From contig JAEOSY010000551.1 in NCBI GenBank assembly GCA_016840125.1, positions 1-46,378 of the forward strand: 46,378 bases of DNA. Reading direction: 5' to 3'. The position numbers and the translations under genes were made by a program. How positions within the stretch are numbered: position 1 is the stretch's first letter; each line of letters opens with the position of its first letter. Positions 1 to 8,475 of this stretch are shown in pieces. The notes under the pieces are model-generated. The model ran no database searches and was not told the origin of the DNA. It saw nothing but the letters and a program-made list of their open reading frames with translations. Source of the stretch: Candidatus Helarchaeota archaeon (GTDB taxonomy: Archaea; Asgardarchaeota; Lokiarchaeia; Helarchaeales; HEL-GB-A).

Positions 1-873
1 TTAAAGAAACTTAAAGATGATATCCAAAACTTTGGGAACATTCTCTGGGATTCCCTTACTCCCTTTGAGCGCGATAGGGTTCTCAAACGCATTAATAAAC
101 AGATGCCCGAAATTCAAGAAAAATACAAATCGGAAAAGAACTCAAGAGATGCTACTGGTTGGACTCAGCCGGATTCCAGCGCTCAAAAGACACCGTCGAT
201 AGACCCCAAAGCAGTCTCGAAGCCTTCACCCGAAAAAGCCACACCTACCGAACCGAAAAAACCCGCTTCTTCGCCTTATGAACGGTCTATGTGGAATACG
301 AAGACCCTCTATCAGGTTGCCCATCAGGATATGATCGAGCAGCGAACTACGATGATGAAATTCCTTTTAAACAACTATGGAATTGAAGCTGTTGAGCAGT
401 TCTTTTTAAACGATAATCCGCAATGGGCTGAAACCCTCAAAGTCGGTAAGCTGAAGAAAATCTTTGCCAAATTAATATCTAAACTTGCCCCTAAGCTACT
501 TCTTAATAAATTGTCGGATATAATCATAGAAAACGCTCAGTACCTTGTTCCGTTAGACCATATGACAATCCAAACAGCATCAGATGATTTAAAAGTAATT
601 GAAATTACTAAATGTCCCGTCTTGAAAGAGTTCAAGAAAACACTCAAAACGCTCAAATTCAACGATCTCGAGAAACGGTATATTTGTACCTTTGCTTGCG
701 TGCCAGTGCTTGCCCAAATGGCTTCAGTCGGGAACTGTGCCGTTGATTCGGATTATACTCATGACGAAAAGGGCTGTCTACTCCGAGTATCCCTTAAACC
801 TAAAGAGCCAGAAATGTTAGAGATGGCGGAAGGCGATTCAGTAGCGCAAGTGCGGAATGGCCCCTCTAGATAG
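1..873 (+). CDS. Cys-rich protein with ATC-hydrolase/V4R-like C-terminal domain, 5' truncated by window edge
   Basis: The reading frame is open from base 1. The first in-frame ATG is at 103, but 34 sense codons precede it and look like ordinary helical protein, so the true start lies outside the window. The visible 290 residues comprise a charged N-terminal helix, a Pro/Lys/Ser-rich linker (about 55-90), a helical region, and a C-terminal domain with cysteines near visible residues 205, 229, 233, 246 and 259. The order (ITKCP, then CxxxC, then NC, then a GC beta-strand) resembles the L-2-amino-thiazoline-4-carboxylate hydrolase-like / 4-vinyl-reductase (V4R) superfamily often found in archaea. 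The family call is from motif spacing only, and substrate and function are unknown. Three other proteins in this window (20324, 44965, 45582) have broadly related C-terminal patterns. Confidence 0.6.
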   Translation, partial: LKKLKDDIQNFGNILWDSLTPFERDRVLKRINKQMPEIQEKYKSEKNSRDATGWTQPDSSAQKTPSIDPKAVSKPSPEKATPTEPKKPASSPYERSMWNTKTLYQVAHQDMIEQRTTMMKFLLNNYGIEAVEQFFLNDNPQWAETLKVGKLKKIFAKLISKLAPKLLLNKLSDIIIENAQYLVPLDHMTIQTASDDLKVIEITKCPVLKEFKKTLKTLKFNDLEKRYICTFACVPVLAQMASVGNCAVDSDYTHDEKGCLLRVSLKPKEPEMLEMAEGDSVAQVRNGPSR

Positions 874-1054
874 CTACTAATGGATAATTGTCTCGATCTA
901 CTAAGGTTTCCAGAATTTGATTTCCAAATATGTTATCAATTAAATCAGGATTTAACTAATTGTTGGTATTCCAACTAAGTGTTGGTAATCTAAGTTTGAC
1001 GTAGTTTCTGAAAAGGTTAGTTTTAAGTCAGTAATTCATGTTGTTATACGTGAT

Positions 1055-1080
1055 CGTCGTGAAATCGCGGTTTCGCGACG
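1055..1080. other. Strong 10-bp hairpin in intergenic region
   Basis: The arm CGTCGTGAAA (1055-1064) pairs with TTTCGCGACG (1071-1080) around a 6-nt loop. There are nine Watson-Crick pairs and one G-T pair. It lies 7 nt beyond the stop of the minus-strand small ORF at 1088-1258 and about 180 nt beyond the plus-strand gene ending at 873. It may be a terminator or RNA-processing hairpin for either strand. No T-run follows on the minus side; an A/T-rich stretch follows on the plus side. Confidence 0.5.
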
Positions 1081-1087
1081 TTAAAAA

Positions 1088-1258
1088 TTATTTAGTATGT
1101 GACCTCTTACATTCTTCAAAAAAATCACAGAGAATACACTCGAATTTGCTGGCTCGGAACGTTTTCAAGTCTTGATAACAAGTAGGCACTGCACTAATAG
1201 GAATTGGTTGGGGTCTCACCACATCATCGATCCGTGGATTTTCGTGAGCCGAAACCAT
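1088..1258 (-). CDS. Small cysteine-rich protein (56 aa), hypothetical
   Basis: This is an ATG-to-TAA frame of 56 residues on the minus strand, 61 nt downstream of the hydrogenase-type protease gene and in the same direction. The protein is hydrophilic, with a Pro-rich middle and cysteines at 27, 44, 47 and 53. The last three form CILCDFFEEC, a possible metal-binding knuckle. It would fill most of an otherwise empty 446-nt gap, and a hairpin lies just beyond its stop. No clear Shine-Dalgarno site is visible before the ATG, and no family is recognised. The case rests on the cysteine pattern, the position and the ordinary amino-acid composition, so it could still be a chance ORF. Confidence 0.45.
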   Translation of the reverse strand: MVSAHENPRIDDVVRPQPIPISAVPTCYQDLKTFRASKFECILCDFFEECKRSHTK

Positions 1259-1319
1259 CTCATTAACTATTTCAGAAAAAACTATTTAAGCTCATCAGAC
1301 TTGATGCGATTAGCTCATA

Positions 1320-1829
1320 TTAAATAAGTAATTCATATAGAACGCCAATAAGCCAGTCCGCCGACTGCTGGACTTCTGTCGTGAGCGCCTGCTTCAAGGA
1401 AATATCTTTAACTTGAATACCAACAATTATAACCTTCAGATCGGGTTTCAATCCTATTAAAAATTCGACGAGGAGAACTTTAGCATTGGAGTGAGAATCG
1501 ACTGATTGTGTATGGAGCTGTTCTTTGTCCACGAGCAGGAGGGTACCTGTCGGCTCTTGGGCATCCACCGCGTCTATCATTAAAAGGCAGTCTGCCTCCC
1601 AGGTTGCAATGTCCGCAATATAATTACTCGGTCCCGTGCCTGCATCAATCACCATGAGATTATCTCGTTGAAGCCCTTTCTGTTCTAAAGCTCGTATAAT
1701 ATAGGACCCTGTAAAGTCATCGTGCAGGTCTTCATTCCCTATACCAATAAGTGCAATTTTCGATTCTTTATCCAGATTTTGGGTTAAAAATTCCTTAATA
1801 TGCTGTTGATTTTCCTTGAGAGATGCCAT
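1320..1829 (-). CDS. Hydrogenase maturation protease (HycI/HybD family)
   Basis: This 169-residue protein matches the endopeptidases that cleave the C-terminus of the [NiFe]-hydrogenase large subunit after nickel insertion. The N-terminal strand IALIGIGNEDLHDDFTG (about 25-41) is the family's GxGN...D(D/E)xxG motif. An Asp in IDAVDA (D86) and a His in DSHS (H113) fit the other two nickel-sensing ligands of HybD. Length is normal for the family (150-180). The ATG at 1829 is used, preceded by a GGATCC purine-rich stretch. No hydrogenase subunit is in view, so the client enzyme must be elsewhere. The gene lies 49 nt downstream of the P-loop ATPase gene on the same strand and may be co-transcribed with it. 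Confidence 0.85.
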   Translation of the reverse strand: MASLKENQQHIKEFLTQNLDKESKIALIGIGNEDLHDDFTGSYIIRALEQKGLQRDNLMVIDAGTGPSNYIADIATWEADCLLMIDAVDAQEPTGTLLLVDKEQLHTQSVDSHSNAKVLLVEFLIGLKPDLKVIIVGIQVKDISLKQALTTEVQQSADWLIGVLYELLI

Positions 1830-1878
1830 TAGGATCCAATTCCTTATAAAGTGATTTTAGATTCACGATGCCTTCCAA

Positions 1879-3897
1879 TTATGAATAAACGCTCGTGAAA
1901 GATTCTTTTAAGGTATAGGTATAGGGTCGTTTTCGTGTTTTTTTAATGATTTTCTTGATCCTTCCTTGCTTGAAATATTGCGAGATTTGCTGGGAGGTAA
2001 GTTCAATCCCGTCCTTATTGAGCTTAGAGCTTATCTCGTTGGCTGTAAGACCTACTTTTACCTCAAGAAGTTTTGAAATGATTAAGATTATATTTTCTTC
2101 AGGGAAGATTTTGAATTTTTCTAAGATGTCATGGAGTTTCTCTAGTTGCTCCATTTTTTTCTTTCCAAATCGCCGAATCTTTCTCGTTTCTTGCTGTAAG
2201 GTTTGATCGTCTATATCCACTTCGCCGATGAACTTTCCCTGACAGATACCACAGAACCATCGCGACACATCATCGGTCTTAAAAAAATCTCTAAGCGTAT
2301 CCACATTCATCTCATGCCCGTTCTCACAGGTGGTAGTTTTTACGTCGAGGACTTTGCTGATATCAAATTCTTTACCTCTATGAATGGCTAAATTATATTT
2401 GCCCCCATACCGGTTCAAGTTCAAAAATCCTTCAGGCATACGGTAGATTTCTAGATTCGGTCGTCCCTGACGGATGAACAGTTTATGGAGCATGAAGTGA
2501 TTTTGCAGCGTGTAAATCGTTTGTCTGACTTCCTCAACACAATCCACAGGTAGATTAAAAACGCCAATGTTCTCTTTTACATACCGGGAATCACTACCGA
2601 GTATAACCATCCTGGAAACTATCGTGGGCCACATTTTATCATCGATGAGTATTAAATTTTGTGAAATACCTGATGATAATGTACGTAGATTTTGCTCATA
2701 GAACTTGACTGCATACTTGATTAAATCCTCTTTTGTTATTCTTTGATTAGTTGCCCACTTTTCCCCTAGGTCGGAGGCAAACTCAAGAATATAACCGATA
2801 TTTCGTACCACATTGAACGTTATTAGAAAAAAAGTCTGGAAAAATTCGTCTTCTTCTTTCTGGTAATCAAAAAGGTCTGATAAAAGGATATTTCTGTCAT
2901 ATTTATGATTATAATAATCAATCCGTTTCTGCAAAATTCTTTTTAAAACCAGTGCCTCTCGGTTTAAGTAGTGATCATACCTTATTCCTTCTTCTTGATG
3001 ATAACTCAGATCAAGAAATTGTTCCCCGACACCTATTCGGCGGAGCTGTGAGGTAAAAATATAATCTTCTGGATAGGCTCCTACATTCACATAAAAATTC
3101 AGCCCATCTTTGAAATTTAGAGTGAAAAACTCTTCAAGTACGTATTTCTGGAGAATTTCTTGAACCTTTATTGTTAATTTCTTATCTAAAGGGTAGATAT
3201 CAGAAAATTCGTCAAGAATGAGAATAATCGCATTGAACCCCAACTCTGTTAGCAAATATTTAATAAGTTCACAAATATAGACCATGTTTTTTTGGATCTC
3301 TTCCTCAATTAGTTCAACACTAAAATTTTTAACCTGTGATTTTGCTTCTTCATTGATTTTATAGAAGAATTTTTTCATCTTCTCTCCATCCATCTCTTGG
3401 AGATTCGGCTTATCGAATTTGAAAATTTCAAAGAATGAAGCAGTTTTGATTTCCATTTCTTTTACCACTTTATCCTTCTTTTTCTCTTTGAAAAAGCCAA
3501 CCTTTGCCGACTCTAGAACATCGATGAATTTCTTAAGAAAAGCAAAGAAGAATACAAATAGCGTGCTCTCAACTTCTTTAAAGATTCGGCCCAAGCAGAT
3601 TTGTTTTAAATCGATATAGATAACGATGTTTTTCTTATTTTTCTGTAGTTCAGACATCGATTTTAAAAAATAGAAGGTTTTTCCTGACCCTTTCACCCCA
3701 TAATAAATTTTATTTCTGAATTGCATGATATCATTTAAAATTACATCCTTATTATCTTTATCCGTTATAAGTGGAACATAAAAGGCATTTAATTTCTCCC
3801 ATTTTGTTTTTTTGGAATAGTATTCTTCGAAAAGGGCTGCTTTTAAATCGCCCTTTAACTCATCCACAATCTCAAAAGGATTATATAATTCCCCCAT
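1879..3897 (-). CDS. P-loop ATPase with zinc knuckle and C-terminal winged helix
   Basis: The protein has 672 residues. Walker A is GVKGSGKT (67-74), and Walker B is IILILDE (about 224-230) followed by FSDIY, the arrangement of archaeal STAND/ORC-like ATPases. A long charged helical insert (130-200) separates the two. Near residues 525-565 a CxNGH...CxxC pattern suggests a small zinc ribbon, and the last 70 residues look like a winged-helix DNA-binding domain. The protein could be an ATP-dependent switch that binds DNA or nucleoprotein. The ATG at 3897 has a GTGAG Shine-Dalgarno-like site just upstream. The start is 8 nt from the stop of the small membrane protein gene upstream, so the two are an operon. 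The exact function is unknown. Confidence 0.6.
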   Translation of the reverse strand: MGELYNPFEIVDELKGDLKAALFEEYYSKKTKWEKLNAFYVPLITDKDNKDVILNDIMQFRNKIYYGVKGSGKTFYFLKSMSELQKNKKNIVIYIDLKQICLGRIFKEVESTLFVFFFAFLKKFIDVLESAKVGFFKEKKKDKVVKEMEIKTASFFEIFKFDKPNLQEMDGEKMKKFFYKINEEAKSQVKNFSVELIEEEIQKNMVYICELIKYLLTELGFNAIILILDEFSDIYPLDKKLTIKVQEILQKYVLEEFFTLNFKDGLNFYVNVGAYPEDYIFTSQLRRIGVGEQFLDLSYHQEEGIRYDHYLNREALVLKRILQKRIDYYNHKYDRNILLSDLFDYQKEEDEFFQTFFLITFNVVRNIGYILEFASDLGEKWATNQRITKEDLIKYAVKFYEQNLRTLSSGISQNLILIDDKMWPTIVSRMVILGSDSRYVKENIGVFNLPVDCVEEVRQTIYTLQNHFMLHKLFIRQGRPNLEIYRMPEGFLNLNRYGGKYNLAIHRGKEFDISKVLDVKTTTCENGHEMNVDTLRDFFKTDDVSRWFCGICQGKFIGEVDIDDQTLQQETRKIRRFGKKKMEQLEKLHDILEKFKIFPEENIILIISKLLEVKVGLTANEISSKLNKDGIELTSQQISQYFKQGRIKKIIKKTRKRPYTYTLKESFTSVYS

Positions 3898-3905
3898 AAT
3901 CTCAC

Positions 3906-4274
3906 TTACCTAAATAATTCCGTTTTAAACCATTGTACTTTATTTTTCACTTCTTCTAGATCTCCAAAGTAAAGCGTAGTGGAAAGGCGAGATAATTCAT
4001 CGGTTAATTCATTCATTTTAATCTTGTTTTTTTGATTCAGAACCGAAAAAACACATTGATCAAGCATAAGAAGAGCAGTTCTGTATAGATTTTTGTCTTC
4101 TTTATCATCAAATCGCAAACGTAATGTTTCTCGCATGAATTGGAGATAATTCGCAAGGATTTCTCGGAACCTTTGCTGATTTCCCCGTCGAATCTCAAAT
4201 ATAGCGAATAATAGAGATAGAATCCCTATTGCTTCTAGCGCTTGAAAAACTAAATTTGCGAGTTCATAAGCCAT
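3906..4274 (-). CDS. Small membrane-anchored protein upstream of the ATPase, unknown
   Basis: This is a 122-residue protein with one N-terminal hydrophobic segment (about 7-26) followed by a basic, helical cytoplasmic-type domain with no recognisable motif. The frame is open to a GTG at 4313, but the ATG at 4274 has a good Shine-Dalgarno site (GGTGAG, complement of 4281-4286) six bases upstream, so the shorter form is chosen. The stop is only 8 nt from the ATG of the P-loop ATPase, so the pair is probably co-translated. One reading is that it tethers or senses for the ATPase at the membrane. That is inferred only from the operon structure and topology. Confidence 0.65.
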   Translation of the reverse strand: MAYELANLVFQALEAIGILSLLFAIFEIRRGNQQRFREILANYLQFMRETLRLRFDDKEDKNLYRTALLMLDQCVFSVLNQKNKIKMNELTDELSRLSTTLYFGDLEEVKNKVQWFKTELFR

Positions 4275-4365
4275 ATTTCTCTCACCACTCAAATAGATTA
4301 AACAATTATTCACAATTAAAATTACCGTGATTAAATAATTGAATTTAACAATACTAAAGCATTCA

Positions 4366-4375
4366 TATTTAAATA
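4366..4375. promoter_or_regulatory. TATA-box candidate in divergent intergenic region
   Basis: The symmetrical sequence TATTTAAATA lies between the minus-strand operon starting at 4274 and the plus-strand gene starting at 4444. For the plus strand it would place transcription start near 4400, giving a leader of about 40 nt. Being palindromic, it could serve either direction. Confidence 0.45.
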
Positions 4376-4443
4376 GAAGAAATTCACCTCGTAATCAATA
4401 AGGTTTTCCGTAGATATAGGAAAAATCATAGGATGGAATTAAA

Positions 4444-5274
4444 TTGAGGAATCTACAAAAAAAACTCAGCACTTGGATTCTTGTTGGATTATTCCTTGGT
4501 GCTTTTTTCGGTATAACTCAAGTAAAAGACACAAACGCAGACAATCAGCAAAATATCATATATATTTTTTTCAATGATGCAGGTACCGCAAATTCGTATA
4601 AAACATTTCTAGAAACAAATGGACACTTTGTGTCACTAATTCATATGGATGTGGTCAATATAGTCACATACTCAAATTACGATCTAGTAATCATTGGCCA
4701 TGACACTAGTGACATAGGGACCGACAGATGGACAGGCAATACATCGGCAATAGTGAGTTCGGGTACACCTGTATTAAGCTTTCATGAAGGTGGAATTTAT
4801 TTCATAGATGCTCTAGGAGGTCCTGAATGGGATGAGAATGCAATTCTTCCTCAAATTGCTAATGTAACTGTTGTAGAGACCACACACCATATTTTCAATA
4901 CACCACATACAATCCCAACAAATGCGATACTAACAACGGTTCTGGTAGATAATCTGATGTTGGTAAGTACTTTTGCAGATGCCTACACTGATTTATTAGC
5001 GTCGTTCTTTCTCATCTCCACTAATTTTCTGATATACAACTGGGATAATGGAATTACAAACGTAATCCAATTTGGAAGTGAAGCATCAATTGAAGATATG
5101 ACCCAAACAGGTAAAAATTTAATCCTGAACATCGTTGACTACCTAACGACGCCTGAAACTAATGGGGGGATCCCTAGTTTTCAATGGATGTTCGTTGTTA
5201 CCGCTATTTCAATACTTATAGTGTTACTAAGAATTCGTGTTAAATCCGTCTCGTCTCTTTTAAAAAATTTCTAA
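4444..5274 (+). CDS. Secreted, C-terminally membrane-anchored protein with GATase1/ThuA-like fold, unknown function
   Basis: The 276 residues begin with a signal peptide (basic start, then WILVGLFLGAFFGI). A lumenal or extracellular alpha/beta domain follows, whose strands (NIIYIFFND, YDLVIIGHD, TPVLSFHEGG) resemble a class I glutamine-amidotransferase-like / ThuA Rossmann fold. A C-terminal membrane helix (about 248-266) and a short basic tail finish the protein. The usual nucleophile Cys is absent (SFHEGG at the elbow position), so a structural or binding role is as likely as catalysis. The start is a TTG at 4444. An ATG ten bases upstream is out of frame and soon stops, and no other start would keep the signal peptide. 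It appears monocistronic, with a T-rich stretch downstream. Confidence 0.55.
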   Translation: MRNLQKKLSTWILVGLFLGAFFGITQVKDTNADNQQNIIYIFFNDAGTANSYKTFLETNGHFVSLIHMDVVNIVTYSNYDLVIIGHDTSDIGTDRWTGNTSAIVSSGTPVLSFHEGGIYFIDALGGPEWDENAILPQIANVTVVETTHHIFNTPHTIPTNAILTTVLVDNLMLVSTFADAYTDLLASFFLISTNFLIYNWDNGITNVIQFGSEASIEDMTQTGKNLILNIVDYLTTPETNGGIPSFQWMFVVTAISILIVLLRIRVKSVSSLLKNF

Positions 5275-5341
5275 AGGGCTGCAACTTGGAAAAAATCACA
5301 CCAACAATCATGTAACCGTAATCCTTAATGAAAAGTTAAAC

Positions 5342-5362
5342 TCTCTCCTTTTTTTTCATTTT
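5342..5362 (+). terminator. T-rich archaeal terminator candidate
   Basis: A run of eight T after pyrimidine-rich sequence, followed by CATTTT, lies 70-90 nt downstream of the stop at 5274 and upstream of the GTPase promoter. This is the usual form of an archaeal intrinsic terminator. Confidence 0.45.
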
Positions 5363-5396
5363 GAACAGGAAATACTCCTTGATCTGACATACTGAA

Positions 5397-5406
5397 CTTT
5401 TAAAAA
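5397..5406 (+). promoter_or_regulatory. TATA-box candidate for the GTPase gene
   Basis: CTTTTAAAAA lies about 50-60 nt before the ATG at 5456. Transcription would start near 5430, leaving a short leader containing the AAGGTG Shine-Dalgarno site at 5439-5444. Confidence 0.45.
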
Positions 5407-5455
5407 GAATCAAAGTTACAACAAATTAAACAATGAAAAAGGTGTGCGATTAGAA

Positions 5456-6427
5456 ATGAGCCAAGAGATGTTAAAAGTTTTAGTCGTCGGGCTTGATAAT
5501 TCGGGGAAGACCTCGATCATCAATACTCTAGAACAAAAATTAGCACGCTTCCATGCGTTAAAGCCAACCGTAAGTTTCGAGATCCGAGATGAGTTCAAAA
5601 TTTTAGGTTTACCGATTAAAGTTTGGGATTTAGGTGGGCAAAAACAATACCGCGATGAATATCTCTCAAAAAAGGGATTTATTTTTGGAGAAAGTAATCT
5701 GCTCTTTTTCGTTGTAGACGTGCAGGATCCCAAACGGTATACACAAGCGGTCGATTACTTTGAAAAGGCGGTCGAATTTCTTGAGAAGATTGAACTTCCC
5801 CTCAAAACCGTGATCTTGCTTCATAAAGCCGACCCCGAAATAAAATACAAACCGAAAGTTCAAAAAAATATTTCGATGTTGAAAGATCTTTTCAAAAACT
5901 TAGATAAGGAGGATCCCAGACGGCATTTCAATGTTAAAAGACCTTTTCAAGATCTTACCTTCTCCTCTACCAGTATTTACGATCGTGAAAGCCTATCAAA
6001 AACCTTTGTCAATGGAATCTTCCAAATTCTTCCCAAAACGCAGGTCATTCAAGAAGCCCTTAATGAATTCATGAAAAACTCGGGGTCACAAGCGGTCGTC
6101 CTTCTTGATGAGAATGTTCTGATAATTGGTGAAGCCTTCAGCGATGAGACTTCAAAGAATCTTTGTGAAATTAGCGGCCCCTTTTTATCAAACATGTCTG
6201 AAAAGTTGATTAAATATAACCTCAACCCTCCGTTAGTTTTAGAAGCTCAAATGAGTGAGGATGAATGGCTATTTCAAAAACCAATCCAAGTTGAAGACAA
6301 TCGCTTTTATCTCGCCTTCCTTACGAAGCAACGCACCCTTGAGAAAATTAATAAATTTCTCCCCCGTTTGACGGAAGACCTTTCTAATTTAATTAAGTAT
6401 GTTGTTTCCCCAAAAATAGAGGAATAA
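5456..6427 (+). CDS. Rag/Gtr- or Arf-like small GTPase with C-terminal roadblock/longin-like domain
   Basis: The 323-residue protein has a full Ras-superfamily G domain. G1 is GLDNSGKT (12-19), G2 is the Thr of KPTVSF (T38), G3 is WDLGGQ (57-62), and G4 is HKAD (123-126). His in place of Asn in G4 is the hallmark of Rag/Gtr GTPases, and WDxGGQ is shared by Arf and Gtr proteins. After residue 190 a C-terminal alpha/beta domain carries a VVLLDENVLIIGEAF hairpin, reminiscent of the roadblock/longin domains that follow the G domain in eukaryotic Rags. ATG 5456 is chosen over the in-frame GTG 5444 because AAGGTG overlaps the latter. Such GTPases are established Asgard eukaryote-signature proteins; a signalling or membrane-trafficking role is inferred. 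Confidence 0.85.
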   Translation: MSQEMLKVLVVGLDNSGKTSIINTLEQKLARFHALKPTVSFEIRDEFKILGLPIKVWDLGGQKQYRDEYLSKKGFIFGESNLLFFVVDVQDPKRYTQAVDYFEKAVEFLEKIELPLKTVILLHKADPEIKYKPKVQKNISMLKDLFKNLDKEDPRRHFNVKRPFQDLTFSSTSIYDRESLSKTFVNGIFQILPKTQVIQEALNEFMKNSGSQAVVLLDENVLIIGEAFSDETSKNLCEISGPFLSNMSEKLIKYNLNPPLVLEAQMSEDEWLFQKPIQVEDNRFYLAFLTKQRTLEKINKFLPRLTEDLSNLIKYVVSPKIEE

Positions 6428-6475
6428 ACATATTTTTATGCTTAAGTGGTGTAGTGGTCTCGGAGTTGATTTAGG

Positions 6476-7198
6476 ATGATTCCCTTTAAGGGTTTAGTGA
6501 AAACTGAACAGGATGGTCTACATAAATATCAGTTACGCTTACTAACGTATAAATCCGAATTGTATTATGATTTAAAGAAGTGTATTGGCTGCCTTTTCTG
6601 CATTCAGACGTGTCCGAAAGAGTCGATCTCACGGACATCCGAAAAAGGAGTCGCATTTAATGTAGTAGATATGGAAACATGTGCGATGTGCGGGATCTGT
6701 GATTATATCTGCCCCACAGGTGCTTTCCAGTTCTTTATTGAAGGAGTACGGAAAAATCTGGTTGTTGACAATAAATCCTTACCCACACTAAAAGTTACTG
6801 AGATCAATGGGAAGGAACAGAAATTAAGAAAGTTTGTTGATGGGAAACTCTTAATTGATATGACGAAATGGACTGATGATTGCAAATCCGTCGCGGATGT
6901 TTGCCCCTCAGGTTGCCTTTCGATAAATCCTGAAAATAAACTGGAAAGTAATGAAGAACTATGTATTTACTGTGGAAATTGCGAACGAGAATGCATGAAT
7001 CTCAAAAAAGAAGACTTAATTAAAGTCGTCCGTAAACGTCTTTTATATGAGGGGAAGATTGACGAATTCTCAACTCCGTGGAATGATATCGTCAAGAAAT
7101 TGATATCGTTTGAAGTAATGGCAAAGGAGTTAAAGGGTAAAGCTGGCGAAGGCGCCGCGGAAAGGGTGCATACCCTCTATAAACATTTACTCCCATAA
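6476..7198 (+). CDS. Polyferredoxin (multiple 4Fe-4S clusters)
   Basis: The 240 residues carry two canonical ferredoxin motifs in the N-terminal third: C36/C39/C42/C46-Pro and C69/C72/C75/C79-Pro. A second cysteine-rich region follows, with C136, C143-Pro and C147, then C163/C166/C169/C173. This suggests two dicluster domains, the second atypical, joined by a beta-rich insert. There is no membrane segment, so it is a soluble electron carrier or a subunit of a ferredoxin-linked oxidoreductase. It lies 36 nt upstream of the CoA-transferase gene in the same direction and may be co-transcribed. It cannot be assigned to a named complex from sequence alone. Confidence 0.75.
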   Translation: MIPFKGLVKTEQDGLHKYQLRLLTYKSELYYDLKKCIGCLFCIQTCPKESISRTSEKGVAFNVVDMETCAMCGICDYICPTGAFQFFIEGVRKNLVVDNKSLPTLKVTEINGKEQKLRKFVDGKLLIDMTKWTDDCKSVADVCPSGCLSINPENKLESNEELCIYCGNCERECMNLKKEDLIKVVRKRLLYEGKIDEFSTPWNDIVKKLISFEVMAKELKGKAGEGAAERVHTLYKHLLP

Positions 7199-7234
7199 AT
7201 CCTATTTCTTTTACTAATTATTGAGGAAACGCAA

Positions 7235-8413
7235 ATGCCGAGAACTTTAGAAGGAGTGCGGGTCTTAGATCTGTCACAGTTTATTTCTGGTCCGTGGGGG
7301 AGCAAATTTCTTGCGGACCAAGGTGCAGAGGTTATCAAAGTCGAACCTCCCGGCTTTGGTGAAGCCATGCGGATGTTTATCTTTTTTGATAAACAAATTG
7401 CCCCTCTCTTCACCATTGTGAATCGAAATAAAAAATCCATCACCTTAAATCTAAGGACTGTTGAAGGGCAGGGAATTTTAAGAGACCTGGTCAAGCATGC
7501 CGATGTCCTCCTGGAGAACTTCACACCTGGGATTATGGAAAAATGGGGTGTAGACTACAAAGTTCTGCGGGAAATCAACCCCCGCCTCATCTATGCAGCA
7601 ATATCAGGGTTTGGACAAACAGGAGTTTTAAAAAATAGGACTGCGTTCGATATAATTGCACAAGCGACCTCTGGAACTATTCATGCGATGCAATTGGATG
7701 GTCCCCCGGGAATTCCCCTCGCTGACTATTCTGCGGGACATTTAATTGCGTTGGGCATCGTTGAAGCTCTTTATTGGCGCGAGAAATCAGGCAAAGGGCA
7801 ATTTATTGATTTATCTATGCAAGATATGATGTATTCTGTCAATGTAAGGGCTCAAGCACGTGAATTCATCGATAAAGCCAAAGAACGAGAATTAATGGCA
7901 TCGCGGTGGCTCCCAACCTATAACCAATACTCGACGAAAGATGGGCTCCGAGTCGCAATTGTGAGCATAACTGAGAAACAATTTAAGAGACTAATGAAAC
8001 TCGTTGGCCGTCCCGAATTGCTCCGAGATAAGCGGCTCAAGACTCCTATTACACGAATGGATAATATTGAATTTCTAGATGAGGTCCTGGAAACTTGGAC
8101 GAAATCACAGACCCGAGATGAAATAATTCAGATCTTGGAAGAGAATCGGATTCCATGCGGTCCCGTCTTGACGATTGAGGAAGTACATGATCTACCTCAC
8201 CTAGAATCCCGCGGAATGTACATCCGTGATTTTGAATTCGAAGGTGTGGAGAAAGCTACTATTCCCGGACCAGTTCTCAAATTTTCGGAAACCCCCGGCG
8301 CCGTTCTTACCAAAGGACCCAACTTAGGAGGTCATAACTCTGAAATATACGAGAGTCTACTTAACTATCCGCCTGAAAAGCTTCAACAATTAAAGAAAAA
8401 AGGAATTATTTAA
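7235..8413 (+). CDS. Family III CoA-transferase (CaiB/BaiF/formyl-CoA transferase type)
   Basis: The 392-residue length is typical of the family. The N-terminus VRVLDLSQFISGPWGSKFLA, the GAEVIKVEPP strand, NRNKKSITLNL, and ENFTPGIMEKWGVDY are all strong family signatures. The catalytic Asp that carries the CoA thioester intermediate corresponds to D164 in PLADYSAG. These enzymes move CoA between carboxylic acids without ATP. The substrate cannot be read from sequence; the nearby polyferredoxin and later aromatic-acid genes suggest anaerobic acid or amino-acid degradation. The ATG at 7235 has a GAGG Shine-Dalgarno site about 8 nt upstream. Confidence 0.9.
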   Translation: MPRTLEGVRVLDLSQFISGPWGSKFLADQGAEVIKVEPPGFGEAMRMFIFFDKQIAPLFTIVNRNKKSITLNLRTVEGQGILRDLVKHADVLLENFTPGIMEKWGVDYKVLREINPRLIYAAISGFGQTGVLKNRTAFDIIAQATSGTIHAMQLDGPPGIPLADYSAGHLIALGIVEALYWREKSGKGQFIDLSMQDMMYSVNVRAQAREFIDKAKERELMASRWLPTYNQYSTKDGLRVAIVSITEKQFKRLMKLVGRPELLRDKRLKTPITRMDNIEFLDEVLETWTKSQTRDEIIQILEENRIPCGPVLTIEEVHDLPHLESRGMYIRDFEFEGVEKATIPGPVLKFSETPGAVLTKGPNLGGHNSEIYESLLNYPPEKLQQLKKKGII

Positions 8414-8475
8414 ACTCTTTATGGAAATAGAATTTATTCCTCAAAATATAATGAATACGAGGGATTTAGATCCAG

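Noticed and set aside
6436..6475. tRNA-like sequence (GTGGTGTAGTGGTCTCGG) before the polyferredoxin gene
   Set aside because: There is no room for a full cloverleaf before the ATG at 6476, and no T-arm or acceptor pairing is seen.
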